NCBI RefSeq assembly: GCF_018614975.1
Contig: NZ_JAGGNR010000008.1
Coordinates: 558,001 to 622,000 of the forward strand
Origin: Paenibacillus polymyxa
GTDB taxonomy: Bacteria > Bacillota > Bacilli > Paenibacillales > Paenibacillaceae
DNA: 64,000 nt
Direction of reading: 5' to 3'
Part shown: positions 43,896-53,290 of the stretch, piece after piece
How positions within the stretch are numbered: position 1 is the stretch's first letter
Layout of the letters: each line of letters opens with the position of its first letter
Notes under the pieces: generated by a model
Databases searched by the model: none
What the model was told of the DNA's origin: nothing
Seen by the model: the letters and a program-made list of their open reading frames with translations, nothing else
Program-made: the position numbers and the translations under genes

Positions 43896-43949
43896 TTGTC
43901 TCCGAATTTTCTTGATTATATTTTTCAAAGGTTTAAAATTCGGAGACAA
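43896..43949. repeat. Inverted repeat between miaB and ricA
   Basis: TTGTCTCCGAATTTT (43896-43910) is the exact complement of AAAATTCGGAGACAA (43935-43949), around 24 bases. Without a T tail it is not a typical terminator; it could cap or process the miaB-ricA message. Confidence 0.55.
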
Positions 43950-44055
43950 AGGCGAACGCTTCGCTTCTGCAGAATCGATTCCGTCACCTTCGCTACGCTT
44001 GGCCGTAACCCGCTAATTGCAAAAAATACTCATCTTATTGGTGTGTGTATTACTA

Positions 44056-45612
44056 TTACTGATTGGCAGCTACCGGCTCGGAGAGCAGGTTGCCCCGGAT
44101 ATAAAAAGTCATCGGATCGGTGATTTCCACTTGTACGAAAGTACCGATCAATTCTTTGGGTCCTTCAAAATGCACCAGCTTGTTGCTGCGCGTACGTCCT
44201 GCCAGAACTTCGGAATTCCGCTTGCTCTCGCCTTCAACGAGCACTTCAACGATTTTGCCGCGTTGCTCTTCATTGCTTCGGTGGCTGTATTCGTTGATTG
44301 TTTCGTTCAAGCGCTTCAAACGTTCCTTCTTCACTTCCATCGGTACGTTGTCTTCCATCACCGCAGCCGGTGTACCTTCACGTGGGGAATAGATAAAGGT
44401 ATAGGCAAAATCATACCCTACTTCACGGACAAGGGAAAGTGTATCTTCAAACTGTTCTTCCGTTTCCCCCGGAAAACCAACAATAATATCCGTTGTCAAC
44501 ACAACACCCGGGATGGCCTTTTTAATTTTGTCAGCCAGCTTCAGATAGTGTTCCCGGCTATACTTGCGGCTCATACGCTTCAGTACTTCTGAACTGCCAG
44601 ATTGCACCGGAAGATGAATGTGCTCCACCAGGTTTCCGCCCTTGGCAAGCACTTCAATCAAGTGGTCATCGAAGTCACGTGGGTGACTGGTTGTAAACCG
44701 TACTCGCGGAATATCAATTTGGCGAATGGCATCCATCAGGTCACCAAAGCTGTAGTTCAGGTCGGTGAAATCCTTGCCGTACGCATTCACATTTTGACCA
44801 AGCAGCGTGATCTCCTTAAAGCCTTGTCGTGCCAAATCACGTACTTCGGCAATGACATCTTCCGGACGACGGCTGCGTTCTTTGCCCCGCGTGAACGGAA
44901 CGATGCAATATGTACAGAACTTGTCACAGCCATACATAATGTTCACCCAGCCGCGCATACCCTCACGTTTCTTCGGCAGGTTCTCAATAATGTCGCCTTC
45001 CTTGGACCACACCTCAACAACCATTTCTTTGCTGAACAGCGCTTCCTGGATTAGATGTGGCAGTCGATGCACATTATGTGTACCAAAGATCATATCCACA
45101 AAGCCATGCTTCTGCATAATTCGGTTGACGACGCCTTCTTCTTGGGACATACAACCGCATACGCCAAGTAACAATCCCGGACGTTCGAGTTTTAGCGTTT
45201 TGAGGTGACCAAGCTCACCAAATACTTTATCTTCCGCATTTTCCCGTATGGCACACGTATTGAGCAGAATAATATCAGCCTCTTTGCGATCCTCTGTGGC
45301 CTGATAACCCATAGACTCAAGCAATCCTTTGATGGTCTCCGAGTCATGCTCGTTCATCTGACATCCATACGTATATACAATATAGTGTTTGCCTTTCCCT
45401 ATGTTTTTCAGTTCATCGGGAACGGCATTTTCGTAAAGCACCTGGACGTTTTCCTTACCCCGCTGTTTCTCCTGACGATGATTGGGTTCCGATTTGATGT
45501 TAATCTCCCGGCCCCGGATTCTTATCTTTTTGCTGAATTCATCTTGCGAAATTACTTTGGCATCGGAGAAATCAAAATATTGGGAGTAATCCTTTTTTGA
45601 GTCTTTAGCCAT
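44056..45612 (-). CDS. miaB: tRNA-2-methylthio-N6-dimethylallyladenosine synthase
   Basis: The 518-residue radical-SAM enzyme has an N-terminal MTTase domain with three Cys ([30 protein letters not shown]), the CxxxCxxC radical motif in [16 protein letters not shown], and a C-terminal TRAM domain. It adds a methylthio group to i6A37 of tRNAs reading UNN. It is slightly longer than Bacillus MiaB by its N-terminus. Start with AAGGAGTGACC. RicA follows after 270 bases. Confidence 0.95.
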   Translation of the reverse strand: MAKDSKKDYSQYFDFSDAKVISQDEFSKKIRIRGREINIKSEPNHRQEKQRGKENVQVLYENAVPDELKNIGKGKHYIVYTYGCQMNEHDSETIKGLLESMGYQATEDRKEADIILLNTCAIRENAEDKVFGELGHLKTLKLERPGLLLGVCGCMSQEEGVVNRIMQKHGFVDMIFGTHNVHRLPHLIQEALFSKEMVVEVWSKEGDIIENLPKKREGMRGWVNIMYGCDKFCTYCIVPFTRGKERSRRPEDVIAEVRDLARQGFKEITLLGQNVNAYGKDFTDLNYSFGDLMDAIRQIDIPRVRFTTSHPRDFDDHLIEVLAKGGNLVEHIHLPVQSGSSEVLKRMSRKYSREHYLKLADKIKKAIPGVVLTTDIIVGFPGETEEQFEDTLSLVREVGYDFAYTFIYSPREGTPAAVMEDNVPMEVKKERLKRLNETINEYSHRSNEEQRGKIVEVLVEGESKRNSEVLAGRTRSNKLVHFEGPKELIGTFVQVEITDPMTFYIRGNLLSEPVAANQ

Positions 45613-45812
45613 TTCCTTCGGTCACTCCTTACAGCCTCTATTAATAAAAAATCGTTCATTCATCCCTGTTCCACATGAATTTCTTGCTTGGAACATTAAA
45701 AGAGCATTACAGCAAATTATAGCATGAATTGGGCTGTAGTTCCACATCCAAACCGTATGTCCCTTCGTCTAATCCGAAACATGCCATGCGCAGAAGAACA
45801 CTCAGAAAATAC

Positions 45813-45876
45813 AAAAACCTGAGCCTTGCCATCAAGGACTGGAATTAACCGGCCCTGTTGACTGTGCTCAGGTTTA
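45813..45876 (-). terminator. Terminator of pduL
   Basis: AACCTGAGC (45817-45825) pairs with GCTCAGGTT (45866-45874), with an inner CCTTG-CCAT-CAAGG hairpin, and T-rich sequence follows on the minus strand. The rest of 45613-45924 shows no coding frame; part is the miaB upstream region. Confidence 0.75.
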
Positions 45877-45924
45877 TATATTATTCAGACCGCCCTAATT
45901 GACGGCTGAAGCTATTACATGGTA

Positions 45925-46497
45925 TTAATCGATGATTTCAGCAGTGTCGCCATTACGAGCGCCAGCAGCGTTAGCTTCATCTGTATCAATATGCATGTCC
46001 AGTGCAAAAGAATCGGATACACGAGCCAGTACATTTTCCAGTATAAGACCGCGATCCCCGCCAAGGCGAACTTTCAACATTTGTTTGTCCTCGATACCCC
46101 ATTTAGCAGCATCAGAAGTATGGAAGTGAATGTGACGAGCAGCAACGATAACACCTTTATCAATCGTTACTTCGCCAGCAGGGCCTTTAATTGTGATTCC
46201 TGGTGTACCTTCAATACTTCCAGATTCACGTACAGGTGCTTTAACACCAATCGCAAATGAATCTGTCATGGAGATTTCCAGTTGCGTTTCAGGGCGAACA
46301 GGTCCAAGGATACGCACTTTATCAAACTGTCCTTTCGAACCAATTACCGCTACAGTTTCGTTAGCAGCGTATTGGCCAGGCTGGGACAGAGGTTTAAATT
46401 CAGTCAGTTCATAACCTTTGCCAAACAAAATTTCAACGTGCTCTTGAGATACATGAATGTGACGGGCAGATACGCCCACAGGTACTGTTTTACTCAT
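45925..46497 (-). CDS. pduL: PduL-type phosphate propanoyltransferase (phosphotransacylase)
   Basis: The 190-residue protein has the two PduL repeat domains with conserved His-rich zinc motifs: VGVSARHIHVSQEHVE and VIVAARHIHFHTSDA, plus PLSQPGQYAANETV. It interconverts acyl-CoA and acyl phosphate. No microcompartment shell or diol dehydratase gene lies near, so it probably acts as a stand-alone housekeeping phosphotransacylase. The ATG at 46497 follows AAGGAG; the upstream GTG is too close. Terminator follows. Confidence 0.92.
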   Translation of the reverse strand: MSKTVPVGVSARHIHVSQEHVEILFGKGYELTEFKPLSQPGQYAANETVAVIGSKGQFDKVRILGPVRPETQLEISMTDSFAIGVKAPVRESGSIEGTPGITIKGPAGEVTIDKGVIVAARHIHFHTSDAAKWGIEDKQMLKVRLGGDRGLILENVLARVSDSFALDMHIDTDEANAAGARNGDTAEIID

Positions 46498-46697
46498 TGT
46501 AAATTTCACTCCTTGTTTATCTATGGCCTGTACTCAGGCTCTTAACAATCCAATGGTATTATACCCCTTTTTGGAGTGAAATGAAAACGAACTGGTGAAA
46601 ATTCATGAAATACACTTATTTCGCCATCATTCCTCTCCTTTATTTTGGAAAACTAGTTTCAATTCAACCCATACAACGCACACACCAGTTCACTATT

Positions 46698-47687
46698 TCA
46701 TGGACGCCCCTTTACCTTCGGATTGCTCTCTGGCAAGTGTTCCCCCAGATAACTCATTGCATTCCCCCACAACCAGCCACGAACCATATGTTCATCATAA
46801 TGTTTGAGTAAGATTTCCATCAGTCTTGGATAGTGTCCGGCATGTTCGAGTCCTTGAATATACGTCGGAATTCCATCAAAATCAGACCCCATCATCAGGT
46901 GATGTTGCCCGCCCAAAGAACAGATCTGCTCGATATGAGGCAGCAGGTCTTCTATGCGTACCTCACCCTCCTGCTTTACAAACCAGGGTACAAACGTCAG
47001 TCCAATCCGCCCTTGCCGGGCAATGATGGCCTGAATCTGATCATCTTTCAGATTACGCACATGGGGACATACGCTATAGCTGTTGGAGTGGGAGGCGATA
47101 AAAGGACGCTTGCTCAAGTCAGTCAGTTCCCAGAACCCTTTCTCCGTCAGATGTGACACATCCAGCAGCATTCCGATTTCATTACACTGGCGCACCAGTT
47201 CCTTCCCCTTCTCGGTCAGACCTGCTCCACGCTTCTCCATTACTCCGTCAGCCGCCCAATTGGCATAATTCCACGTTAGTCCAATGATTCGAACGCCCAT
47301 CTGATAACATAACTCCAGATAGAACAGGTTGCCCTCCAGGCCATCCACACTCTCTAGTGTGATTAATCCCCACGGCCCCTCTGTTTGCCCCACCTGAGCC
47401 ACCTGTTCACGCCATAACAACGTCTGTGTGCCGCCAGGCCGCTCCTGACTTCTCTCTACACGTCTACGATAAATCTCCAACTGCCCCATCACATGTTCAA
47501 ACTTGCCTCTGCCCAGCACTTCGGGTAAATAGATGGCGAACGCCTGCAACCCTACATTCCCCTCTTTCAAACGTTGCAAGTTCACATCCAGTTGTGGAGC
47601 ATCTTGGAATGAAAGCGCAGGCTGCATCAAAATTTTGCTCAGTGCATCACAGTGAAAATCAGCCACACGCCAATCAGACATGGACAT
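46698..47687 (-). CDS. Membrane dipeptidase family (M19) peptidase
   Basis: The 329-residue protein has M19 zinc ligands: DFHCD (about residue 10-14), the Glu in LESVDG, ASHSN with His, and GSDFDG. It cleaves dipeptides or related amides. It lacks a signal peptide, as do bacterial cytosolic members. It sits between spoVS and pduL, a place used for the same gene type in Paenibacillus relatives by my recollection. Start with GAGGAGGG. Confidence 0.88.
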   Translation of the reverse strand: MSMSDWRVADFHCDALSKILMQPALSFQDAPQLDVNLQRLKEGNVGLQAFAIYLPEVLGRGKFEHVMGQLEIYRRRVERSQERPGGTQTLLWREQVAQVGQTEGPWGLITLESVDGLEGNLFYLELCYQMGVRIIGLTWNYANWAADGVMEKRGAGLTEKGKELVRQCNEIGMLLDVSHLTEKGFWELTDLSKRPFIASHSNSYSVCPHVRNLKDDQIQAIIARQGRIGLTFVPWFVKQEGEVRIEDLLPHIEQICSLGGQHHLMMGSDFDGIPTYIQGLEHAGHYPRLMEILLKHYDEHMVRGWLWGNAMSYLGEHLPESNPKVKGRP

Positions 47688-47730
47688 CTTAAACCCTCCT
47701 CAATATGTTATTGCAAAAAAAACGCAAAAA

Positions 47731-47757
47731 AACCTGTCTACATCGTAAACAGGTTCA
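47731..47757 (-). terminator. Terminator of spoVS
   Basis: AACCTGT...ACAGGTT followed by seven T residues on the minus strand, 20 bases after the spoVS stop. Confidence 0.88.
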
Positions 47758-47773
47758 ATGCATACTGCATGTA

Positions 47774-48034
47774 TTATCTGGGCTCCACAATCAGCTTAAT
47801 GGCCGTTCGGTCCTCGCCGTCGATCACAATGTCTGTAAAAGCTGGAATACAAATCAGGTCAACTCCGCTTGGTGCTACAAATCCCCGGGCTATCGCTACC
47901 GCTTTAATGGCTTGGTTCAGTGCTCCCGCTCCAATTGCCTGCAGTTCAGCATTTCCACGTTCACGAAGAACCCCTGCAAGAGCGCCGGCTACAGAATTAG
48001 GATTGGACTTTGCTGAAACTTTTAATACATCCAT
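47774..48034 (-). CDS. spoVS: Stage V sporulation protein S
   Basis: The 86-residue protein has the SpoVS sequence MDVLKVSAKSNPNSVAGALAGVLRERG and KAVAIARGFVAPSGVDLICIPAF, with full family length. SpoVS is a small nucleic-acid-binding-like protein needed for spore coat and development. ATG 48034 follows GGGAGGTAC; the longer frame is not real. Located after ymdB as in Bacillus. Confidence 0.95.
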   Translation of the reverse strand: MDVLKVSAKSNPNSVAGALAGVLRERGNAELQAIGAGALNQAIKAVAIARGFVAPSGVDLICIPAFTDIVIDGEDRTAIKLIVEPR

Positions 48035-48151
48035 GGTAAGTACCTCCCTGGGAATGTTGAAAGTTTGTTTCCACTTACTAGATGTTATTCGCGGGAGGCA
48101 AAAAAATTCCTTCTTTTTAGACGGGTTTCCCTGCAAAATGGGACAATACCC

Positions 48152-48946
48152 CTATTCCATGCGCCACTCGTCCTCCATCAGACGAATTTTTTCGATGCGT
48201 GTTGCCGCACCTGTGGCTTCATCAATTTCAACAAAAACACCATGGAAGTGCCATTTGCCATCATCCACAACAAAACGTACAGGTAGCTGGGTGTAGAACT
48301 TACGCAGCACGGCCTCACGCTCCATGCCCAATATGCCGTCACGAGGCCCTACCATGCCTGCATCCGTCAAGTAAGCTGTTCCTCCAGGCAAAATCCGATC
48401 ATCATTACTCTGTACATGCGTATGTGTACCTACAACGAGAGACGCACGTCCATCCAGATGCCATCCCATGGCAATCTTTTCTGACGTCGCTTCAGCATGC
48501 ATATCGACCAAAATACATTTATGGTTTTGGCGCAGCTCATCTACAATCTCATCAGCTACACGGAATGGACAATCCAGGGCAGGCAGGAACGTTCTTCCTT
48601 GCAGATTGACAATCGCCAGCTCTTTCCCTTCGCCTTTGACAACCGTATATCCTCGTCCTGGTGTGCCTGGTGGAAAGTTAGCTGGTCGAATCATGCGGGG
48701 CTCATCATCTATAAAATCAAAAATATCCTTATTGTCCCAAGTATGATTACCAAGTGTAATGCCATGTACACCCCAGTTGAAAAACTCATTTGCGATTGCA
48801 CCGGTAATGCCGCGACCTGCTGCCGCATTTTCACCATTCACAATCACCACATGTGGCTTATACTTCGATTTCAGGAACGGTAGATTTTCCTTTAATGCCT
48901 TACGTCCCACGTTGCCTACAATGTCCCCAATAAACAAAACTTTCAT
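48152..48946 (-). CDS. ymdB: YmdB-type metallophosphoesterase
   Basis: The 264-residue protein has the metallophosphoesterase motifs: FIGDIVGNVGRKAL, VIVNGENAAAGRG, GNHTWDN and VDMHAEATSEK and GTHTHV. It is the TIGR00282/YmdB family; B. subtilis YmdB hydrolyses 2',3'-cyclic nucleotides and affects the switch between motility and biofilm. It follows RNase Y in the same order as in Bacillus. Start with GAGGAGG. Confidence 0.93.
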   Translation of the reverse strand: MKVLFIGDIVGNVGRKALKENLPFLKSKYKPHVVIVNGENAAAGRGITGAIANEFFNWGVHGITLGNHTWDNKDIFDFIDDEPRMIRPANFPPGTPGRGYTVVKGEGKELAIVNLQGRTFLPALDCPFRVADEIVDELRQNHKCILVDMHAEATSEKIAMGWHLDGRASLVVGTHTHVQSNDDRILPGGTAYLTDAGMVGPRDGILGMEREAVLRKFYTQLPVRFVVDDGKWHFHGVFVEIDEATGAATRIEKIRLMEDEWRME

Positions 48947-49069
48947 TGATTACTGCCTCCTCAATTCCTGCAAAGTCCTCTTATTTCAAATGTTGAACCT
49001 TTGCAGGACTCTATCTCATGCTTCATGCTGTGTAGTTTGACTAAATAACCTTATAACAGGCTATCAACA

Positions 49070-49102
49070 GGAAAAGTGGCCCACTACTGCGGCCACTTTT
49101 CC
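49070..49102 (-). terminator. Terminator of rny
   Basis: GGAAAAGTGGCC pairs perfectly with GGCCACTTTTCC around nine bases. It lies just after the rny stop codon; the T run is inside the 3' arm. Confidence 0.7.
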
Positions 49103-49110
49103 GTAATGCT

Positions 49111-50655
49111 CTATTTTGCGTATTCAACCGCACGGGTTTCCCGGATGACGGTGACTTTGATGTGACCCGGATAGTCGAGTTCATTCTCAATCATCTTCGT
49201 GATGTCACGGGCTAAGCGGAAGGCTTCAGCATCATCGATCTTCTCAGGCTGTACCATAACGCGAACTTCGCGTCCGGCCTGAATGGCGTACGATTTCTCG
49301 ACACCTTCGAAGGATTCTGAGATTTCTTCCAGCTTCTCCAGTCGTTTGATATACGTTTCCAGCGTTTCGCGGCGTGCGCCTGGTCTTGCTGCGGAGAGCG
49401 CATCTGCTGCGCCAACCAACATGGCAATGACCGAAGTCGCTTCGCAATCTCCGTGATGGGACGCGATACTGTTGATTACAACCGGATGTTCTTTGTATTT
49501 CTTCGCCAGTTCCACGCCAATTTCGACGTGTGATCCTTCCACTTCGTGATCCAGCGCTTTACCGATGTCATGCAATAGACCTGCACGTCTTGCCAGAGTT
49601 ACGTCTTCTCCGAGTTCGCCAGCCATCAGTCCAGCGAGATAAGCGACTTCCATGGAATGTTTCAAGACGTTCTGACCGTAACTTGTACGGAACTTCAACC
49701 GGCCCAAAATTTTGATCAGATCCGGATGCAGACCATGCACGCCCACTTCAAAGGTAGCTTGCTCACCGTATTCACGGATGCGCTCATCCACTTCTTTGCG
49801 GGATTTCTCAACCATCTCTTCAATCCGTGCCGGGTGAATACGTCCATCAGCCACCAGTTTCTCCAGGGCAGTACGGGCGATTTCACGGCGAATCGGGTCA
49901 AAGCCCGACAGAATAACAGCTTCTGGCGTATCATCGATAATGAGGTCAATCCCTGTAAGGGTTTCAAGCGCACGGATGTTACGTCCTTCACGACCGATAA
50001 TCCGGCCTTTCATTTCTTCATTTGGCAGGGTAACAACAGATACCGTTGTTTCCGCTACGTGGTCAGCCGCACAACGTTGGATGGCGAGTGTAATAATCTC
50101 GCGGGACTTTTTGTCCGCTTCTTCCTTCGCTTGTTGTTCAATGTCCTTGATCATTTGAGCCGTCTCATGACGAACTTCCTGTTCTACGTTGGACAGTATG
50201 ATACTGCGTGCGTCTTCCATGGTGAGGTTGGATATACGTTCCAACTCTGTCACCTGGTTTTTGTAGATCATTTCGATCTGCTGCTGTGTTTCATCAATTC
50301 GTTTCTCTTTGTTAGCCACTTGCTCTTCTTTACGTTCGAGTGATTCCAATTTTTTATCCAGCGACTCTTCTTTTTGCAACAATCGTCTTTCTTGTCGTTG
50401 AATTTCGTTCCGACGTTCACGAGTGTCTTTTTCAGCTTCGGCACGAATGCGATGAATTTCATCCTTCGCTTCCAGTACCGTTTCTTTCTTCAGTGCCTCT
50501 GCCTCTTTTTTCGCGTTCTCCACGATTTGTACGGCAGCTTGTTCCGCACTGGAGATTTTAGCCTCTGCAAGAGATTTGCGAATAAAATATCCTACTCCGA
50601 ACCCAATGAATAGCGCGGCCACAACGAGAACGATCATGATTGCAGGATTATCCAT
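49111..50655 (-). CDS. rny: Ribonuclease Y
   Basis: The 514-residue protein has an N-terminal membrane anchor (about residues 5-22), a long coiled coil (30-205), a KH domain (with [15 protein letters not shown]) and an HD domain (HDIGKALD). It is the main membrane endonuclease of Bacillota mRNA decay. The ATG at 50655 follows GAGGAG; the GTG three codons upstream lies within that site. A TTGACA/TAAAAT promoter lies upstream (50909-50938). Confidence 0.95.
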   Translation of the reverse strand: MDNPAIMIVLVVAALFIGFGVGYFIRKSLAEAKISSAEQAAVQIVENAKKEAEALKKETVLEAKDEIHRIRAEAEKDTRERRNEIQRQERRLLQKEESLDKKLESLERKEEQVANKEKRIDETQQQIEMIYKNQVTELERISNLTMEDARSIILSNVEQEVRHETAQMIKDIEQQAKEEADKKSREIITLAIQRCAADHVAETTVSVVTLPNEEMKGRIIGREGRNIRALETLTGIDLIIDDTPEAVILSGFDPIRREIARTALEKLVADGRIHPARIEEMVEKSRKEVDERIREYGEQATFEVGVHGLHPDLIKILGRLKFRTSYGQNVLKHSMEVAYLAGLMAGELGEDVTLARRAGLLHDIGKALDHEVEGSHVEIGVELAKKYKEHPVVINSIASHHGDCEATSVIAMLVGAADALSAARPGARRETLETYIKRLEKLEEISESFEGVEKSYAIQAGREVRVMVQPEKIDDAEAFRLARDITKMIENELDYPGHIKVTVIRETRAVEYAK

Positions 50656-50908
50656 ACTGTTCACCTCCTCGTTGGTTCCTCCAAGGCATTCCCTGGGTCA
50701 ATTTGCAGTTTTCAAAACCTTACATATGTTCGGGAATAACGAATACTCACGGCGATCCCCCGCCGATTTTCATTTCACATGTACATGTTTCCACGTACTA
50801 TCCACTGTTTCCAGCGAACCCATAATTAAGAATGGTATAAATCTTAAGAAACCGAAACCGCTTTTTTGGAAGGAAAAAGAGTTGTCCATTTCTTACAGAC
50901 TCATGTCC

Positions 50909-50938
50909 ATTTTAGTATTTGACGAAAGAAATTGTCAA
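50909..50938 (-). promoter_or_regulatory. Candidate promoter of rny
   Basis: TTGACA (50938-50933), an 18-base spacer and TAAAAT (50914-50909) on the minus strand, about 245 bases before the rny start. Nothing else is apparent in 50656-50966. Confidence 0.55.
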
Positions 50939-50966
50939 GAGAATGCAGTATAGAGACTCCAGTCTG

Positions 50967-51704
50967 CTAATCCCATAACAACGCCTCGTCATCTTCAGGG
51001 TCCCCAGCCTCATCTTCTTCAATTAAACAATTCACGACCCGGCGCACCATATCCATTGAAAAACCACGTCTCATCAGAAAGGGAAGCGTTTTATGTTTCT
51101 TCTCTTTGACGTCCCCTTTGACCTGGTTCCATTTTTTGCGTCCGGCGCTCAGAGCAGTCTCAAATTCCGCATCTGTACTGATACCTTCAAGTGCCTCAAT
51201 AATGAGGTCATTGGCAATGCCCTTTTGACGCAGCTCTTGCCTTATCCACAGTTTTCCCTTCCGCTTGCCCTCCATACGCTGCCTTGTCCATTCCTTCGCA
51301 AACAGATCGTCATCCACCAGCTTCTCCTGCTCAAGTCGATCCAGCGTCTCTTCAATTAATGGTGCAGTAAACTCTTTTTGACGAAGTTTCTGACTTAATT
51401 CATGGCGTGTACGTGGCTTATGCTCCAAAAAGCGCAGAGACTGTGCATACGTCCGCTGTCGCTCGTCAGCTACAATGATTTCTTCCAGATCCTTCTTCAT
51501 AAACGCATTGCCTTGAGTCATCCTGTATTTAATCATCACATCTTCAAGAACCGTAATGGAGTGGATACCAAAAGTGATTCGATAACGAGCTTGCCTGCTC
51601 TTCGTTCGTTCTACACGTGTAATAATAAGTTCTTCGTTGTCCGGAAATTGGGATAGGCCATCCTGTTCTGCTTCTTCAGATAAATCTTCGTCATGTTGAT
51701 CCAT
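50967..51704 (-). CDS. recX: Regulatory protein RecX
   Basis: The 245-residue protein has three-helix RecX repeats: ...FLEHKPRTRHELSQKLRQKEF, LVDDDLFAKEWTRQRMEGKRKGKLWIRQELRQKGI and FLMRRGFSMDMVRRVV. RecX binds and controls RecA filaments. N-terminal 70 residues and acidic C-terminal tail are extra. It is directly downstream of recA in the same orientation, but two hairpins lie between, so expression relative to recA may be lower. Confidence 0.92.
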   Translation of the reverse strand: MDQHDEDLSEEAEQDGLSQFPDNEELIITRVERTKSRQARYRITFGIHSITVLEDVMIKYRMTQGNAFMKKDLEEIIVADERQRTYAQSLRFLEHKPRTRHELSQKLRQKEFTAPLIEETLDRLEQEKLVDDDLFAKEWTRQRMEGKRKGKLWIRQELRQKGIANDLIIEALEGISTDAEFETALSAGRKKWNQVKGDVKEKKHKTLPFLMRRGFSMDMVRRVVNCLIEEDEAGDPEDDEALLWD

Positions 51705-51782
51705 TCAGGTCTCTCCCCTTTCATAACATTTTCATTCTGACTACGCCAAGCACATCTTCACATAAGACAGAGAACGCTAATA

Positions 51783-51812
51783 CAAAAGGCCGGGCTGAGT
51801 TCCCGGCCTTCA
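51783..51812 (-). terminator. Terminator-like hairpin between recA and recX
   Basis: AAGGCCGGG-AACTCAG-CCCGGCCTT and TTTTG on the minus strand. It should reduce transcription from recA into recX. Confidence 0.7.
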
Positions 51813-51829
51813 CTCCACAGTTAGCGTGC

Positions 51830-51865
51830 TAACAGCCCCTGTCCATTGGGACAGGGGCTGTTAGA
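51830..51865. repeat. Large perfect hairpin downstream of recA
   Basis: CTAACAGCCCCTGTCC pairs with GGACAGGGGCTGTTAG (16 bp) around a four-base loop. No T run follows. Two further small hairpins, GGACCC-TCA-GGGTCC (51943-51957) and CCTCCC-GACAA-GGGAGG (51956-51972), lie next to the recA stop. Confidence 0.7.
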
Positions 51866-51982
51866 CAGCACGAGTACTCCCACTACAATCCATTATCCAG
51901 ATTGATTCAAGCTCAATCAGATAAGTTTACGGAGTCCAGTGGGGACCCTCAGGGTCCTCCCGACAAGGGAGGTTTTGAGAGA

Positions 51983-53047
51983 TTACTCGTTGATTTCAAA
52001 CAATTCTTGTTCTTCTGCTGCTTCTTTTTGTTGCTCTTCACTCGTTGGCGCAGGAACTGCAGTAACCAAGTTACTGGCTACACGAATTTTTTGTTCAATG
52101 ATATCAGCAATATCTTTATGCTCTTTCATGAACTGCTTTGCGTTCTCACGACCTTGTCCTAAACGCTCGCCTTCGTAGGAGTACCATGCACCACTTTTAT
52201 TAACGATGTCCAGCTCTGTACCAATGTCAATGATACTGCCTTCTCTCGAAATACCCTCGCCATACATGATATCCACTTCCGCTTGTTTAAACGGAGGTGC
52301 AACTTTGTTTTTCACAACTTTAATACGAGTACGGTTACCAATCATGTCATTGCCTGATTTGATACTCTCAATACGACGCACATCCAGACGTACTGTGGAA
52401 TAAAACTTCAGAGCACGACCACCAGGTGTTGTTTCCGGGTTACCAAACATAACGCCGACTTTCTCACGAAGCTGGTTAATGAAGATTGCGATTGTTTTGG
52501 ATTTGCTGATTGCACCAGACAGTTTACGCAGCGCCTGAGACATCAAACGCGCTTGCAAACCAACGTGTGAATCACCCATTTCGCCTTCAATCTCTGCTTT
52601 TGGAACCAATGCGGCTACAGAGTCAATAACGACGATATCTACTGCACCACTACGTACAAGAGCTTCTGCAATTTCCAGCCCTTGCTCACCCGTATCTGGC
52701 TGAGACAGAAGCAATTCATCAATATTAACACCAAGTTTGCTTGCGTATTGTGGGTCAAGAGCATGCTCGGCATCGATAAATGCAGCTTGTCCACCCGCTC
52801 TTTGTACTTCAGCGATCGCATGCAATGCTACGGTTGTTTTACCAGAGGATTCGGGTCCATATATTTCAACAATACGGCCTTTAGGCAAGCCGCCTGTTCC
52901 TAATGCAATATCCAAAGCCAAGGAACCACTGGGAATAATTTCCACATTCATATGAGTGGACTCACCCAGTTTCATGATGGATCCTTTACCAAATTGCTTC
53001 TCTATTTGACGGAGCGCCATATCAAGCGCGGCACGACGGTCTGACAA
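51983..53047 (-). CDS. recA: Recombinase A
   Basis: The 354-residue protein is a full Rec[10 protein letters not shown] Walker A at about 65, [21 protein letters not shown], the [14 protein letters not shown] and L2-type sequences, and a C-terminal domain ending in an acidic tail. It promotes strand exchange and LexA cleavage. The start is TTG at 53047 ([21 protein letters not shown], as in Bacillus RecA); the upstream GTG at 53056 touches the AAAGGG site. A LexA-type box and promoter are upstream. Confidence 0.97.
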   Translation of the reverse strand: MSDRRAALDMALRQIEKQFGKGSIMKLGESTHMNVEIIPSGSLALDIALGTGGLPKGRIVEIYGPESSGKTTVALHAIAEVQRAGGQAAFIDAEHALDPQYASKLGVNIDELLLSQPDTGEQGLEIAEALVRSGAVDIVVIDSVAALVPKAEIEGEMGDSHVGLQARLMSQALRKLSGAISKSKTIAIFINQLREKVGVMFGNPETTPGGRALKFYSTVRLDVRRIESIKSGNDMIGNRTRIKVVKNKVAPPFKQAEVDIMYGEGISREGSIIDIGTELDIVNKSGAWYSYEGERLGQGRENAKQFMKEHKDIADIIEQKIRVASNLVTAVPAPTSEEQQKEAAEEQELFEINE

Positions 53048-53078
53048 TAAGCTCACACCCTTTACTGTTTATAAGATA

Positions 53079-53107
53079 ATGATACCTTGTTTTAACACGT
53101 TTGCCAA
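53079..53107 (-). promoter_or_regulatory. recA promoter
   Basis: TTGGCA (53107-53102), a 17-base spacer and TATCAT (53084-53079) on the minus strand, 30 bases before the recA start. Confidence 0.8.
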
Positions 53108-53116
53108 GCTTTTTTT

Positions 53117-53130
53117 CGAACATACATTCG
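53117..53130 (-). promoter_or_regulatory. LexA/SOS box
   Basis: Minus-strand CGAATGTATGTTCG matches the Bacillus SOS box CGAACRNRYGTTYG in 13 of 14 positions. It lies just upstream of the recA -35 box, which fits LexA repression. Confidence 0.85.
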
Positions 53131-53181
53131 TTTTTTTTGTGAAGGCCGAGGCGCCTCTTCCTCAGAGAAACTTTCCATTAA

Positions 53182-53233
53182 ACAGAAAAAAGAACCGTAA
53201 ACAAGGCTGTAAAGCCTAATTCTACGGTTCTTC
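53182..53233 (-). terminator. Terminator of cinA
   Basis: AAGAACCGTA pairs with TACGGTTCTT around an inner AGGCTTTACAGCCT hairpin and TTTTTT follows on the minus strand. It separates cinA from recA. Confidence 0.85.
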
Positions 53234-53290
53234 CGTCTTCCTTAATTATACTTGCTTGGAACTGTAAATGCAATCGAAGCGATTAACTAA

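Noticed and set aside
45925..46497. PduL as part of a bacterial microcompartment locus
   Set aside because: No shell protein, diol dehydratase or aldehyde dehydrogenase gene lies nearby; surrounding genes are miaB and a dipeptidase.
47774..48136. Long form of spoVS (120 codons)
   Set aside because: Real SpoVS starts at MDVLKVSAKS with a good ribosome site at 48034.
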